This document shows, in pieces, positions 11,694-25,434 of a stretch of 64,000 nucleotides of DNA. Source of the stretch: Lateolabrax maculatus (Eukaryota; Chordata; Actinopteri; Acropomatiformes; Lateolabracidae). Below the pieces are notes generated by a model, which was not told the origin of the DNA, did not search any database, and saw only the letters and a program-made list of their open reading frames with translations. Positions within the stretch are counted from its first letter, which is position 1. Each line of letters begins with the position of its first letter. The position numbers were made by a program, and so were the translations under genes. The DNA lies in contig CM062218.1 of assembly GCA_031216445.1 (NCBI GenBank), positions 21,365,501-21,429,500 on the forward strand, read 5' to 3'.

Positions 11694-12259
11694 ATTGGAG
11701 ATTTCAGAAAGGCCTGGTCATAAACACCACATGGGTGTTTACATTAATAGAATTTACAAGTCTGAAAATTGTAATTAAATTTGTGTCAAAGTTTTACCTC
11801 TTTAAACAGTGTTTTCCTGTGTTTTTTTTTTGTAGCTCTGACCCCTGTGGTTAGGGTTGGTTAGTTCACAGATGCAGACAAGATGGGGTTAGAGCCACGT
11901 TGGGTTCAGGTAGCGCAAAAGTTAGTTAAGATAGATAAGATAGTTGATGTTCAGTTTTGTGGATAATTGTTACATAAATTTTTCCTTCACTTGCTATAAA
12001 GACCCGTGTAAAGATAAAAAAAAAAAAAGCTATATATATACACTGTATTGAGATACTTAAATCACAGATCGTTGTGAACTTACAATGGTCCTTTTCTCAC
12101 AGCAGGTATTTGAATGTGTCATTGCAGGTAATGCACAGGTGTTACAAACTTTAAGTTTGTCAGTAAGCCTGTTTATAAGGCAGAATATACAACACTAGGG
12201 GGGGTCAGGCCAGAGTTCATTCAAACTGAACTTTGAAGGTATGAAATGCCTGAGAGATA
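11694..12259. other. No gene seen
   Basis: AT-rich single-copy-looking sequence with poly(A) and poly(T) runs near 11824 and 12018. No coding or RNA feature recognised. Confidence 0.5.
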
Positions 12260-12460
12260 TAACGTGTTAATCAGTGAGCTTTAGAGAGCTGGTAGGTAGA
12301 TTTGGTTACTGTTGGATTGAGCCAGGCTAGTTGTTTCCCCCTGTTTCTAGTCTTTATGCTAAGCTAAGCTAACTGTCCACTGGCTGTAGCTCCATAATGA
12401 CAGACAGATATTTTCTTATCTCACTCTCAGCAAGAAAGTCAATAGGCATATTTCCTATTG
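12260..12460 (-). repeat. Common interspersed fish repeat (reverse orientation)
   Basis: Contains GAGCCAGGCTAGTTGTTTCC, then CCCTGTTTCTAGTCTTTATG and CTAAGCTAAGCTAACTG. The reverse complement holds the TTAGCATAAAGACTGG-type core that I recognise as scattered through percomorph genomes, often as fragments. The class (SINE or non-autonomous DNA element) is not decided here. Confidence 0.65.
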
Positions 12461-15400
12461 ACAGGTTGATACTATAGAGCTAAAATTACATAATATTTAT
12501 AATTCAAAAGACTGTGTTAACACAAAATTGTTATGTAAGAAAATTATGTTTCACAGCCATATTTGAACCTCTGTGTTCACAACACAGTTAACATAACCAA
12601 CAGACTTTTAATTGGAATGCCCATCAAGAAGGAGAAAACTGAATATTTCAGTTTCTTCGTCCACAACCTGAAATAGAATTAAAAACAATGTTTTCATAGA
12701 CACTGCTTTCAGCATGAAAAAACAATCACTCACATCACTGTCACAAAATTATTCAAAAGCTCAAAGAATCGTTTTGAAGAAATTATATTCAGTTGACCAT
12801 CACAGACATGAAACTGGACATGTTCTTGGATGCAGCAGGAAGCGCAACTTCATATTCTGTAGTATTCAGTTTATCATTAAGGTAAAAACTGAACTCATTG
12901 TTCCCAACGTTAAGTCCTTTCTATACCTCAGCCAACAAGATAAGGACCTGGACTCACCTCTCAAGAGAAATTTCACCCCTGTTAATTCTCTTTTGCCTCG
13001 TCGTGGGAAACAAAATACAGTCTTCTATCTCTTCTTAATTGGACTTCAATATATATTTTTTTTAATATGAAGGCCTGGCAGTAACTTGATATTATACCGG
13101 GGCACAAGAACAGTCACTTGCCATTTTCCATTGGTCCACTGGGATCGATTTATCTTCATGCATTGAAAGCCACATCTCAATGTAGGAAAAGGAAATTAAA
13201 TGAAAGACACATTTTCCAAACAGAAGGAGAAAAATACAAGTAGAGCATCAGGATGAGTCTGTGTATATGCCACACTGGGATCTTAAAGTGCAGAATTTAT
13301 CAAAATACATACAAAAAGCATGAAATTCATCATAACGTGTATAACACTTTATATTGAAGTATTAAATATAATGATAGCAAAAGCATTCTAGACATGTCTT
13401 ACCCATGTGTAACCAAATAGATGAAGCATTAGATAAATAAATAATGCATATGAGTATACCAAATGGTAAGAAGAATCCATAGATTAGCCCATAAAATGAA
13501 AATGCCATCCAACGTGCAGTCGTGATGCTGAAGATCCATACAGCGCTGGGGAAGAAGTTACTTCTGAAAGGGCTTGTTGTGGCAGTGAGGGCAGTCTGCA
13601 GAGTGGGCAGAGCGGTCGGCAGGCTTCTTTATAATGCGGATAAACCCAGAGAGCACTTTGAAGCTGGATCTCCTCTACACTCTGGAGGTCAGTGTCAACC
13701 ACTTTCCTCATGTGGCAAACAGCTTTCAGTTACTGTGGCCTTTAACATCACTGTACATGCGAAACACCACCCTCATAGAAAAACTATGTGACAAACTGCT
13801 ATCTGAAGAATAATCTCTCCCTGGAACAATATTATATCGTTCACCAACTCAATAAACATTAAATACCCCACCTGTAAGGAGTGTAAGGTACATAGGCATT
13901 CTCTATGGGCCCCTCCCTGCATCCACGACTATTCATTCTAGTATTTCTCCTCCTCACATGAGGGCCCTCTATACCCATTCCCTTTTTCTACCGCCAGTCC
14001 AACACCCCTATGCACAGATTCCAGCCTTAACAATCAGAAAGTAATTGCTGAACACAGACTTCCTGCCCAATGAGTCATAACACCCAAATCTATATCAGCC
14101 CACCAACTGTAATGTCTTTCGGTAGCTGTAAAATGATAATAGAGCAGGTATTATCAAATAATTAGAGAGCGTAATGAGAATATAGTGAAGGTTTTATAAC
14201 CACAGTCCTGCAGCCAAGCAAGTTCTCCAAACTAAGCAACAAAATAAGTGGTTTCTCACTGTCTTTATAAACGTCCAGTATTGTACCGTTACAAACCACC
14301 TTTGCAAAAAGGATCCATGACTGTTTACTGCTACTCGGAAAGGTTAGGGAAATCGTGGTTTGGGTAAAAAGAACTACTTCGTTAGGGTTCGGGAACCTTT
14401 GTTGCCATTGTTAAAAGAATAAGAACTTGGTCGCACTCAATCTCACAACTTGAGAGCTATAATTTATACCAGAAGTCCTTGTCGGTTACAGTAAATGCAA
14501 ACATAGGTTGTATTTAGGCATTTGAACAAATGACTGATGCTGTATGACAAACGTTTGTACCTCAAGGTCCATATTATAGATTTCCTCAGGAGCTTTCAGC
14601 CACATCTTTGAATTCAAATCACAAGCATTCATAGAGAAAGTCATGTCAAATAATAACTGTTCTGATGCTGCTGAAGGTTTACTCCCATCAAAACACTACA
14701 GTGAACTGATTATGGGTTTTAAACATCATTACTGGAGAAACATTTTACATGACAAGAATCTTCAAATTTTATCAAAAAGCCGTGATACTTGATATAATCT
14801 ACAATAAATCAGACTATTAGATGTTAGTGTTGCAGATCTCCTTTCAGTGTGAACTGCTGCTGATATGAAAAGACGATCAATGGCCACTTTATGAGCTCAT
14901 ATTCAGTAACGTGAGGAGATGGTGATGATGGACCTGCAGCTGATTCACTCTCTGTGGCCATTTCTCAAACTCTGGGCAACACTGCTTAATTTCTCAGCAA
15001 GCTCATTTTCTTGTATATTAGCTCGCTAGCCCCATTACACACCAGTTTAATCACCTGAAACCCTGCTAGCAGGTAGTGTAGTTGTGTGTGGACTAAACTA
15101 TGTGCCCCTTTCAGAGGGAGCGTTAAAGTAACAGTTTTCAAAGTTGTGGATAAAAACAAACTTTTAAACTATCAAAAGACTGGAGTGAGGCCAGCACAGA
15201 CCCGATTTGTGTCTTCTGCTACATTTACACCCACAACCTTCAGTATTGCAGAAAAAAACTGCATCAGACTTCAGAAACCAGACCTAGGAAGGAATTCAAA
15301 GAGGTTTTATTTCTCTTTGTCCGGCAGCCTTGAGTCAGTGGACACAGTCAAAAGGGTCTTACAGCTTTGAATACCTTCATGGTCACAGTGGAAATATCAT

Positions 15401-18400
15401 TCTAAGGTTTGCTGAATGGCTTCAGATCCTGCCTGCACTGCCCCCATCCGAATGCAGAGTATTGTGTTTTGACATGACCATTATCAACGTATTGGCTTCG
15501 TTGCGGCCTGCCTTTCAGGGCTGTCTACAATAATAAATTAAGCAAAGCTCAGAGGCAAAGCACCTGGTCCTGCCTAACAAAGGGACAATACGTACATTTG
15601 GAAATGTTTTTATGTTGATGATGTAATGAAGCGAGCGATTTCTTCTTGCACAAACTGGAAAATCTTCAGGCCGGATTACTCAGCTCGGACAATGACGCCT
15701 TCATGAGGAATTGAAACATTTAGGGCAGGACCCAGAAAAACTGTGAAAGTCCTGCTCTCATTTATGAGATTAAGCATTTTAATTAAAAACAGTGCTTTAA
15801 TTTGCCGGGATGAGAAATTAATTCTTCCCATGTTGTGTATCTTGTTAAACCATGCAGGTAACTGCGTGTAATTCCTGATTTCCTTTTCACTTTTAATAAA
15901 AGGCTGATGTCTTTTAGAGATTTGATTTTGATAACAATTATTGCATCACAGTGCCAAACACATCCTGTTTTGTAGGAACATTACCTTAAAGCTGCATTCC
16001 TCAATTTTTCCAACCTGTCAGAGACTGAGCTGCGAACAAATAAACATTATTTCAGTATAAATTGATTTGGCTGCTAGTTAATACACGGCACACATTAAGT
16101 GTAATTTGTAATTTGATCAAAACATTGAATGTAAAATGCTGCTATCACCAACCTGATTTAGTACCAAATTCATAGAACCATAGCAGCATATGGCATATGA
16201 ATATCCACACATCATGATTTGATTTCTCATCAAATGTATAAAACCCCTCTTCTCATTTCTCAGTTTGTACATCCTCGATTTCTTTCCTCGCTTCCTCTCT
16301 TAGTCCCTCCATCCTGAAGTAGAGACATGAGAAGAGAGGAGTTGAGGCAACAGGCATTTAACAAAAAAGGGACATCCTTGCCTTGGAGCCGTTATTTTAG
16401 AGTGGCGTCCACTATATATGGAGTGTGGCGCAGCTGCATCATCTGTTAGTATCTACCAGCTGTGTGTCACGCCTCTTTTTACACGTCACGGGTGCCGAGA
16501 AGACTTCCCCAACCTGTGCATCCTCGCTCATAGCTCCCTGAGATGGATTTAGGAATCGACACATCCTTTAACATGGCGCTCTGAGATCCATTTCCGGGTC
16601 GCAGGCAGGAGGACCGAGGAGACGAGGAGGCACACAGTGGAGAAATTAGCAAAGTCCCTAGCTGCCAGATTTTGCATGTCGCTGAGCTTTCCAGCATCCA
16701 CTACCTGTTCCCTGACCCCCATCAGTTGAGTTGGCCTTTCTCTGACTGATCTGTTGGTTGTTTCCACACAGACGCTTTGGCGGTGTGAATGCTGACATCT
16801 TTTCAATCATGACTTTGCCTTTCACAGTTTGCAGAGACGCAGACTTTCATAAACAGAAAGCAATTCTTGTTCACACCTGAATCGTGGAGTTTTGCGTCCC
16901 CCCCCCCCTCCCAACATAGAGCATGGTACACATCTCTTACAGTCAGTGTCAGCGTTACATAAAACCCAGGTGATGTTTGCCCTGTAGAAACATCTGTGTG
17001 GATCCTGAGAAGTTTAGGCCACAACAACTCCCACAGTGCTTCTGCTTTTGCCTCCGCTGCTACTGTAGTTGTTTTTAACACTACAAACATGCTTTATCCT
17101 GCGTATGAGGTCACAGCTCATATTCCTGCATGCTGTACAGTACGTGGGCTGACCCAGAGGAGCCTGCGCGCGGCACGCCTGAGAAGACAGTCTGTTTTTA
17201 GTCACTTTCGCACCTGATGACTGTCGACGCTCACTTGTTTCTCTCACTCCTTTAACATTTGTTTCCTCAACTCCCTCGGAGCTCCAGGTAAGCTGGGAGG
17301 TGTGAAACCTCATTAGTTAAAAAAAAAAGAAAAACACTGGCTCACTGTTGTATTCACTCGCTGCACTTTGGAAATTAAAACATGACATTTTATGTAAATG
17401 CACAGTGGCATGTAGCATAAGGAGCCAAGATATGTCCTTCGTTTGCGATGTATTAATGAAGAAACATTCACCAATCTGGGAATGATTCACCTCCTGACCC
17501 TTGAGAAATCAAACGTGTGTGTTTGCGTGTGTGTTTGCAGTCTATAGATGAGTCAGAAGAAGAAATATGCCTTTACTCCTCTTATGATTCCACAATAATC
17601 AAAGTAATCTGACGCCCCACAGGCAATGCAGCCTTGGTTTCCCAGCACTGGAATCTGATCAAACATTTCAGATTTACATGTCTGAAAAAATACGGCTAAT
17701 GAAGGCGCATATCTGATGAAGGAAAAGACTGTAAATGTGCAACAAAGTCTCAAAAAACTGAATCTTTGAGGCCCTCTAAGGTGTGTTTGCCTATCAGTGA
17801 GTCTGCAGCTCATTCATGGACAGGGTAATCAGAGCTGACTTCCACTGAAAGCCTCTTTGTTCAGCGTACGCTCTGTGACAAGAGGATGGCTCATGCTATT
17901 GTCTTGAAAGTTTGTTTATTTGTTTATTTGTGTCTCACAAAATCTCCAACTTGCAGCCTCCTCTCGTGTAGGACGAAGTAGGTGGTTTCAAAGAAATCCC
18001 ACTTTTTCAGCAGGACTCACTGGGCTCTGCTTGTTTTTCTATAGTTTTGAGAGTGGAGGGAGTCATGGGAAAAATGCCAGTTTCTCTCAAATCTCAGAAA
18101 ATGTATAAAACCACGCATGGCTTTGTGAGAACTAGGCAGTTACCATCTGGACAATACTCCTGTTTCCATCTCTGACTTGCCGAGTTGAAGTTTCACACTG
18201 TTGGTTATCAGAATTTACCTGTGAATGCAAGCAAGAGAACACAGAGGATTACCTGTGATTGCTTTTATGTGTAACTTGGGAGGCTTGTTAGCTTTCGGTT
18301 ACCCAGAATCAGCAGAGATTGACGGGGAGTTTATTTGAGTCTAAACCTGTGAGTTGTGGGAGGATATTTATGCTCTGATATATCCTCATTTAACTTGTAT

Positions 18401-18925
18401 TACCACAATTGATTTAACGCAGAAAAAACATTTCAAGAAGAGGCATTAGTGTAACATCTATATACAAACAAGACTGTCACAGGCTTTTAGACATGGCACA
18501 ATTATACATCTTAGCCCAAATTCTCAGATTTGCAGTCAGTGGAAGATTTCATTATAGAATAATGTGATTATATGTTACTCTAATCATATTGTTAGACAGT
18601 GGTATCCAAAACCATTTCAGAATCTGAATTGCATGGTGTCATATGTCAATATATACACTCCTATATCAATAGAAATAGAAACTGTATTTATACTGCATTT
18701 ATATATACTTATACATGCAAACAGTATATAAAGGCACAACGCATGGATAGATTACTAACTTTACTCTATATTCTGGACACAGATAAGTTATCAAAGCCTT
18801 ACATAATCACTTAGCCAAGATACACCCATAATTCACTATAAATAAACTGGCTTTAAACAAAATAGAAGTTTTAAAACCAATATTAAAACCTGTATATCAT
18901 GAATTCAATATGCCAAGACGCAGAA
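12461..18925. other. Gene-poor spacer with a candidate conserved non-coding block
   Basis: Short ORFs here lack family signatures. At about 15620-15990 the sequence is rich in TAATTA/ATTAA-type homeodomain sites and reads like a vertebrate non-coding element (see findings). A mostly C tract lies near 16895-16910. CpG-containing sequence at about 16370-17290 could be a regulatory region but shows no convincing exon. Confidence 0.4.
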
Positions 18926-20110
18926 ACCAGGCTTGAGACTGATGTTGGTCAATGCAGAGAAAGCTTTCGACTGATTGGAAACGGCCTGTCTTTTTAAACT
19001 ATTACAAATGTTTGACTTTCCTGAAGAAATAACTACCATGATAAAGATATTTTATAAGTCACCAACAGCAGGTTTGTGTTAAGGGAACTTTATCTGAGAT
19101 ATTCAGATTAAAATGAACCACTTAGGTTGCCCGTTATCTCCAAATACTAAAATCTCTTCCAAAGCAATGAAGATCATAGAATGATCTTTAAAAACATCAG
19201 ATGCAACATACCAGATACACAGGTTGAAATATATTGTAAGTTCTGAAAAAACACAACTATACAAAGAATTTTGTTTCTCTAATTAATGAACTGAAAACTA
19301 GCGCCAACAAATGGACAGATAATTCTGATATGGTTACCTACATTTAATTTTCAAACCATACCTTTACCTTCCAAAACATGAGCATGAACATAAAGGACTT
19401 AATGCTTTGCTTCCCTCTTTTGTCTGGTCTAATAAACATATGGACATATGGAACAAAATTGAAAAAATGCAATTTAGTATCTGTAGCAACACACAATCAA
19501 TAAATATCCAAAATGCGGAGCTCAACTGGGGCACTTAAAGCACATAAAATATTTATCAGATATTATGCATAACAGGGTTCAATCATTTACAGAACTGAAT
19601 AAATACAAATCAAGAAATTTAAAAGTACTAACAACTGGATTACTGAAAATTTCAATTGACACTAGAATTTGGAGCCAGAACTCTTGAGGACATTCTGTTT
19701 AAAGAAAGAAAACAGAAACAATGGATTGGCAAAACATGTTGATGAAGGAACAATCAAAACTTTACTCACGGCAAAAGTTGTATGATAAATGGATTAAAGA
19801 TCTCCACTGTAAAGACACTAACACAAAAAGGAGGAAATGCTAATTGATGATAAGAATATACTACTCCAGATTCCTCTGATCAGTGTGTGAAGTGGGCCTC
19901 TCACGACTCCCTATTGAACATTTCTGGTTTTGTACGAAAGTGAAAGTGTGGAATGAAATGAGTTGTGTATTTTTCAGAATGATGAAACAATCAGATATCC
20001 TGCGAGATGGCAGATTATGTTTCCCTCCTTTGTTCATAAGAAGCAGAAGACACTGGAAAAAACACAGAGGCCCCTACAGATTTGGAAAGGATCGATGCGA
20101 TTGACCATAG
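18926..20110 (+). mobile_element. Degenerate L1-like LINE reverse transcriptase remnant
   Basis: Translation of the + strand near 18935-19140 gives NAEKAFD, a stop, then LFKLLQMFDFPEEITTMIKI and FYKSPTAGL, and later GCPLSP. These match the DAEKAFDR...GCPLSP motifs of L1/Tx1-clade reverse transcriptase. Several in-frame stops and frameshifts are present, so it is dead. The end near 20110 is approximate, and the assignment of the last 500 bp is inference. Confidence 0.7.
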
Positions 20111-20238
20111 AAAAGACAACGACTGAAGATAAGACGAGGCAAATCAATGAGGTATGGAAGTACATTTAGGAGGCCCTGTAAGACTTACAAAAGAACCTGT
20201 GGCATGGCTGAAGGGGGGACTCCGGTGGAGAACTACAA

Positions 20239-20241
<3 letters not shown>

Positions 20242-20272
<31 letters not shown>
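20242..20272. repeat. (GT)n microsatellite
   Basis: About 15 uninterrupted GT units. Confidence 0.95.
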
Positions 20273-20274
<2 letters not shown>

Positions 20275-20279
20275 ATGTT

Positions 20280-22170
20280 TGCATAGGCCAGGGGGTTGGG
20301 ATGAGAGGTATATGTAAGAATATATGTAATATGTAAGTATATGTTACATGTAAGGTGAATTAATGTGATATAAATGCACATGTGTCTCTTATCTTGTATT
20401 TTATGTCTTATGTATGTAGATGGATTAATGTTTAATGTTAGCTTGACACCACCCTAAGATAGTATATTCTATCTCAGACATCAAGGTATTATTATATATG
20501 TTTGTTGATAAGAGATTGTAAGCAAAACCTCATGGTGGAAAGCATGGAATTAAATAAAGAGAATTACATAAAACAACATACATATATCATTCCCTCTCAC
20601 ATACCTTCCTGTCTTCCTTCTCTCTTCTGCTGTCCACCTCATCTCCCTCCTAATCATTCAATCAGCAAACAGAGCACATTCTCTTTTTTTAGCTGTGCAT
20701 GTGGGAATCAATAACGATCCTGTGCTCTGTATGTACCATTCAGCTGTTCATGTATATCACTGCCTGCAGCCCACGGTTGATATGTTCTTTCACGCAACAC
20801 CAGCATTGAGACCACACCTAATCCAGGACACGATGGTGGGGGGAGTCACACTTTGTCTGCCCATGGGGACGAAACCCCAATAAAGTTTTGAAATAATGTT
20901 TGATTTTAAACACTGTCCTACCCAGCACAGCTTTGACTGTGACTCATTTTTGTTAATGGTTCTTATTGTGTAATGATGACGTGACAGCATGTGCACGTGC
21001 ACAGGCTGAATTCTCTCACTCAAACGTTGCTCACATTGCCGTAGGGACCAGCACCGTGTGGCAACAGATGGGGTAACTCTGAGCAGTGGGTATCACATAT
21101 GAACAAATAGGAAAAAAGACTGTACACACACAACCACCACATGCAGGCCTCCCGTCTGTTCTGCTCTCTGTTCAGATGTGATTTTTCGGTTCTTTGTGGA
21201 AGCTGATAAATGGAGAAGCAACTCAGTAGCTCTTGCTTACTTGTCTTGATATTAATGTTTAGAGACAGAGGTATAATTCCAACCTGAGGGCTGGAAATGT
21301 TCCTTTTTCAGTAATTGGTCTTCCCACACCGAGGCACATCAGCCCAGAGATAAAAGTGAAAAAGAAGAAAAGACCATAAATCTCCCCAAAGAATGAATGA
21401 GTTCAATTATTTTTAAAGAAGTCTGGAAAAGGCCAGTAGTTATTCATGGAAGACCTTTTGTGTTGGTTTCAGTGTGCATGGTGTCTATGCTTCTCAATGG
21501 AAGTTCATGGGTTTGTGGATGGGAGATGAAACAGATACACTTTCAGATGGAAATAAATGTCTTTAAAAAGAAAAAATGATGTCACACTCACAGGAACATC
21601 AAAAAGCAATGATAGTGGAATGTGGAGCCAGATATAAGCTGTGGTGACAAATTTATTCACACATGTAGAGAAATAAAATTCAAATGGAGTATACGGAACA
21701 TACAATGTACTGTTGCATACTAGTGCATGATAAGAAGACTAGTAATTACTAAACACTCATAATGCTTTACAAAAATGTTCATAACAAGACATCATGCTTA
21801 CTAATGCATTATAATAACAGAACAGTGGGATGTTATGAGTGTATAATTATTTCTTGTAAATGTCAAGGTAAATGTAAAGGGCTTTAGCTTAGCTCATTGT
21901 AAATGCTTATGCATTTTGTCTACACCAGAGAAATATACTGTTTCTTGTGCAACTGTGCGAGTATTTACATTGTTGAGTCCAATACCTTAGTCTCCTGTAC
22001 AAACATGTTTGGCTCCATGCAAACACTATTATGTGGAAGTCACTGTGAAGCAGATGAACAGGAAATGGTTGACTAGAAGAGTGCAAAAGTAACATTGGCC
22101 ATATCAGTTATGTTATGGCACAGAGTAAACTGTACTGAGATCGGAAACTACATATTTCTCCAATATGTCA
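20280..22170. other. No gene seen
   Basis: AT-rich sequence with short unsupported ORFs on both strands. Nothing recognised. Confidence 0.5.
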
Positions 22171-22174
22171 TACA

Positions 22175-22450
22175 GATTGTCCTGGGACCTGTATCACAAA
22201 GCCGATCAGTGGGTTATCCAGCTGTCTTTGGGCTTAACTTCTGGCATTACAACGCTGGCTCACTTTTCACTGAGGTAGATCACCATGGTAACCTCCAGAG
22301 CAGGGACCCTTTAGAAGGATCAGATTAATATGTGTCAACGCCCTGACTACTGACCAATCAGCTCACTGGAAAAAGTCAGACATCATTTCTACAGGATCCT
22401 GACAGGGACTAAATTACTGAGTTTAGATCTTCTAAAAAACTGAGGGTACC
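22175..22450. repeat. Probable degenerate MITE-like fish repeat
   Basis: A run of motifs (GGACCTGTATCACAAAGC, GGTTATCCAGCTG, ACCATGGTAACCTC, ACCAATCAGCTCACTGG) resembles a fish interspersed repeat that typically starts with a CTGTACCACGAAGC-type stretch and holds CCATGGTAAC. Boundaries are approximate. Confidence 0.4.
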
Positions 22451-24319
22451 ACGAAAACACATAATGAAGGAAGATTATAGTGGCAAGTTTGGCTTGTTTT
22501 ACTGAGAATATGAGAATAACATGAGGCGACTATGTGATGATAATTATAAACAAACCCACTGTTGTCTTTTATTCAAAAAAAAAAAATCCACACATGGTTA
22601 ATTAAATCCCAGGAAACTGTCAATGTGAAATTTCAGTCTGATAGACTTCATCAGGCATTAAGTCATTTTCTCCTCTCCTCTTCTTGGGGAGAGAGTAGAG
22701 ACACAATAATGTTGCTCTGTAACTCTCACTGAGTTCAGCCAACACATGTTTGCCATAGGGAGGTTTACTTGTTAAACACAGGCGTAAGAAATAACATTAA
22801 AAATGGCCACATTCCAACTAGGTGTGCGCCTTCCAAAGTACTGGTATTGGGTTAACTGACACACCTAAATATAACAGAGAATTGCTCATGTTAATAATTA
22901 AATTAAAGCTCAGTGATGCTGGTGTAAGCTCAGTTGTTAGCACTGAGATTTCCTGCACCCTATGTGTGTATCATTAACAGTTATGTTGATTGGTGGGAAA
23001 ACCTAACAAGGTCCAGGCAATGCATCGGTAATGCTTCTGCTTCACTGATAAGTAACAAGATATAACTGAATGATACTAGTTCTCAACCATAAATCCCCAA
23101 ACCACCAGCATTCAGAGCTCCACTGATGTATTTTCTTTTGAGATGTTTTCTAAATATTTTATGATGACTTCCCCTTGAACTGTGCTTTTTATTATATGAT
23201 GCCCTTCATTTTAGTGTCCATCCAATTAACTAGAGAAAGGAAATTATTTCTCTCAAAGTTCCACAATAAAGGCCTTTTTTTTTTGCGCAACAAAAAGGCC
23301 AGCCTGCAGTCTGTGTGGCCCCTATAAAATATGAATGGAATGAGAAGTCCCCTTTGCTGTCTCTTGAGGTTGCATATATTAAAATGTTCTGTAAAGTGAG
23401 AGGATTGTGGGTCTGCTTCAGGACTCCAGCTTTCCTTGGTCTGCTCTGGGAGGAGGAACCCGCTTTCTTCTTCTTCCTAATGAGCTGCTGCTGGAGATGA
23501 CAGACGGATCCTCCACCAGCACCAGTCATTATTCTCTCATACACACCAACTACACTGCGTGCCCATGTAGCTCATGCATGAGCGCATATGCACGCCCGCT
23601 CCCTGAGCCCCCTGCTACAAAGGGACAGTAAATAGATACAGTGCATAAAATGAGCACTTCGCAAACACACACTAAATTGGCAAAGGGACAACTGTTTGCT
23701 GCTGAACTGAGACAAACAGTGTTGATGAAAAACAGAGGGAAGCTGCTATTTGTTTCAACATTTTGCCACTGCTGAATAATAGACCAGAAAAATAAACAGA
23801 CAATTTGCACAAGTTGAGTCATTTGACAGTATATTAGCACAGCAGGCAGGTATATGATACCCTTCCATCTCAGCCAATGAGATCGAAAACCTCTGAGGAA
23901 GCAAATTACTTCCCTGATGATGGAATTAGAATTGTGAATAGATGCTGAATAATAATTGCCTCCCTTCAATTTGAAATTGGATTTATGAAAATACTATTTG
24001 GATCACAGATTGCTTCGTTATGTGTCGTCATTTCATCCCTGGGCTGGTATTAAATCTCACGCGGCTTCATCATGCTGGTTGTTTCATACACCATACATTT
24101 TGAGCATTTTTAGCAAAATAATCAACCATGGGGAGAGTGTTTCCTTATGTAACTACGTCATTATTCACAGAATAAATCAGGCTCATACTTGTTGTATTAT
24201 TTTACCCACACTGACACCTTGTGTGTGCATTATGCCATAACTTGTGGAGTAAGCAGCAGGGCAGCAGCTGCTGTCTGTCATAAGTACATACAGTGCATAC
24301 TGTACATACATACAGTACA
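22451..24319. other. No gene seen
   Basis: No exon recognised. A 139-codon open frame on the minus strand (23550-23969) has no family signature. About 23860-24000 is a weak candidate for a conserved non-coding element. Confidence 0.45.
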
Positions 24320-24590
24320 GTGCTGGGGGTGGAAAGTAACAAAGTACATTTACTCTAATACTGTACACTTTACTTCAACGCCTCCATTTCATTGTACTAA
24401 ATACTTTTACTTCACTAGATAAGATTTTTACCAACAAAACATATGATTCAAATTACTCCACCTCAACCAAATAAAACATTAAAATGCTGCTTATACAGTA
24501 ATGCATCAGCACCCTAATAAAAATCCAGTAACATATCACCCACACAAGGAGTACTAAGTGAACTGTGAACATTTAAAACACATTGCAAGA
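24320..24590. repeat. Non-autonomous DNA-transposon-like fish repeat
   Basis: Starts with GGGGGTGGAAAGTAACAAAG then TACATTTACTCTAATACTG, and later ACTTTTACTTCACTAGATAA, AACATATGATTCAAATTACT and ATTAAAATGCTGCTTATACA. This order matches a very common fish repeat beginning GTGGAAAGTAACTAAGTACA that I associate with hAT-type elements. The far terminus is missing or decayed. Confidence 0.65.
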
Positions 24591-24630
24591 ACAAAATGAG
24601 GAAAGAAGACAAGTAATGGAGGTACATAAA

Positions 24631-24655
24631 ACACTCAGTGGCCACTTTATTAGCT
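24631..24655. repeat. Isolated transposon-terminus motif
   Basis: ACACTCAGTGGCCACTTTAT followed by TAG. This resembles the TIR core CACTTTATTAGGTACACC of a fish DNA transposon family. A related copy is at 33647-33678. Confidence 0.4.
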
Positions 24656-25196
24656 ATAGTTTTAAAATCTAATGCAGCTCAGCCGTAAAGTATACCTCTA
24701 CAAAGGTCAGGTTTTGATTGATACTGTCAGACAGGTATTGATTTAAATATATGTTTATTATTGAGGCTGTATTATGCTGCATTATATTTAAACGTGTTTC
24801 TAATATTGCCTGTCCTACCAGGACACTGTAATTTCGGGTACTAAGATGGTTTTTGTGCTCCTGGATAGAAGAACCATGTCTGAGTGAGGTTACTGCTGCC
24901 TCTTCTGGAAAGTTTTTTTCTTTAGGTCCACTTGCATCTCCCAGTCAGAAGCTTGATTAAAAATGGAGGGAGGGTTTTTGGCAGTTGTTCTTGCCCTTAT
25001 CTCCTTCCCTTTGGAAACGGACAAATCTGGGTGGTGTTGCTTGGCATTTGTTGGGTTTGACCCACTGCAGGGCTACCCATTTGGAAATTTCTGTTAGCGC
25101 CTTGTCGTTCCTCCACCTGTGTCAGCCTTCTTCCAGTTTTTTTGGACATCCAGATGTGATTCAGGGTGCAAAGGGTTGCAACTCTTACGACTTTGA

Positions 25197-25434
25197 CCAT
25201 AGACTGTATAAAAGAAGTGGACGTATAATCCGGGTCTGAAAAGTGAAGCCAATGCCGAAGTGCTTCAAACCTGCAATCTTTCTAACGACCAGCAGGGGGC
25301 GACTCCACTGGATCCAAAAAAAAAAACAAGATGGCGACAGCCAAAATGACAAACTTGAGGCTTTAAAACAGTAGTCTAAAAACCGATGGGTCACGTTGCA
25401 GTGGCTACGTCCACTTCTCTCATACACTTTATGG
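25197..25434. mobile_element. MITE-like element with terminal inverted repeats, about 238 bp
   Basis: The left end runs CCATAGACTGTATAAAAGAA then GTGGACGTA (25197-25225). The right end, 25406-25434, is its near reverse complement (TACGTCCACTTCTC, then TTTATGG at the edge). The interior holds ACAAGATGGCGACAGCC. I recognise this as a widespread fish inverted-repeat element. No coding capacity, and no clear target duplication. Confidence 0.75.

Noticed and set aside
16370..17320. CpG-containing region with overlapping short ORFs on both strands, considered as a further gene's first exon
   Set aside because: No ORF shows a known domain, and no paired splice sites or downstream exons were found.
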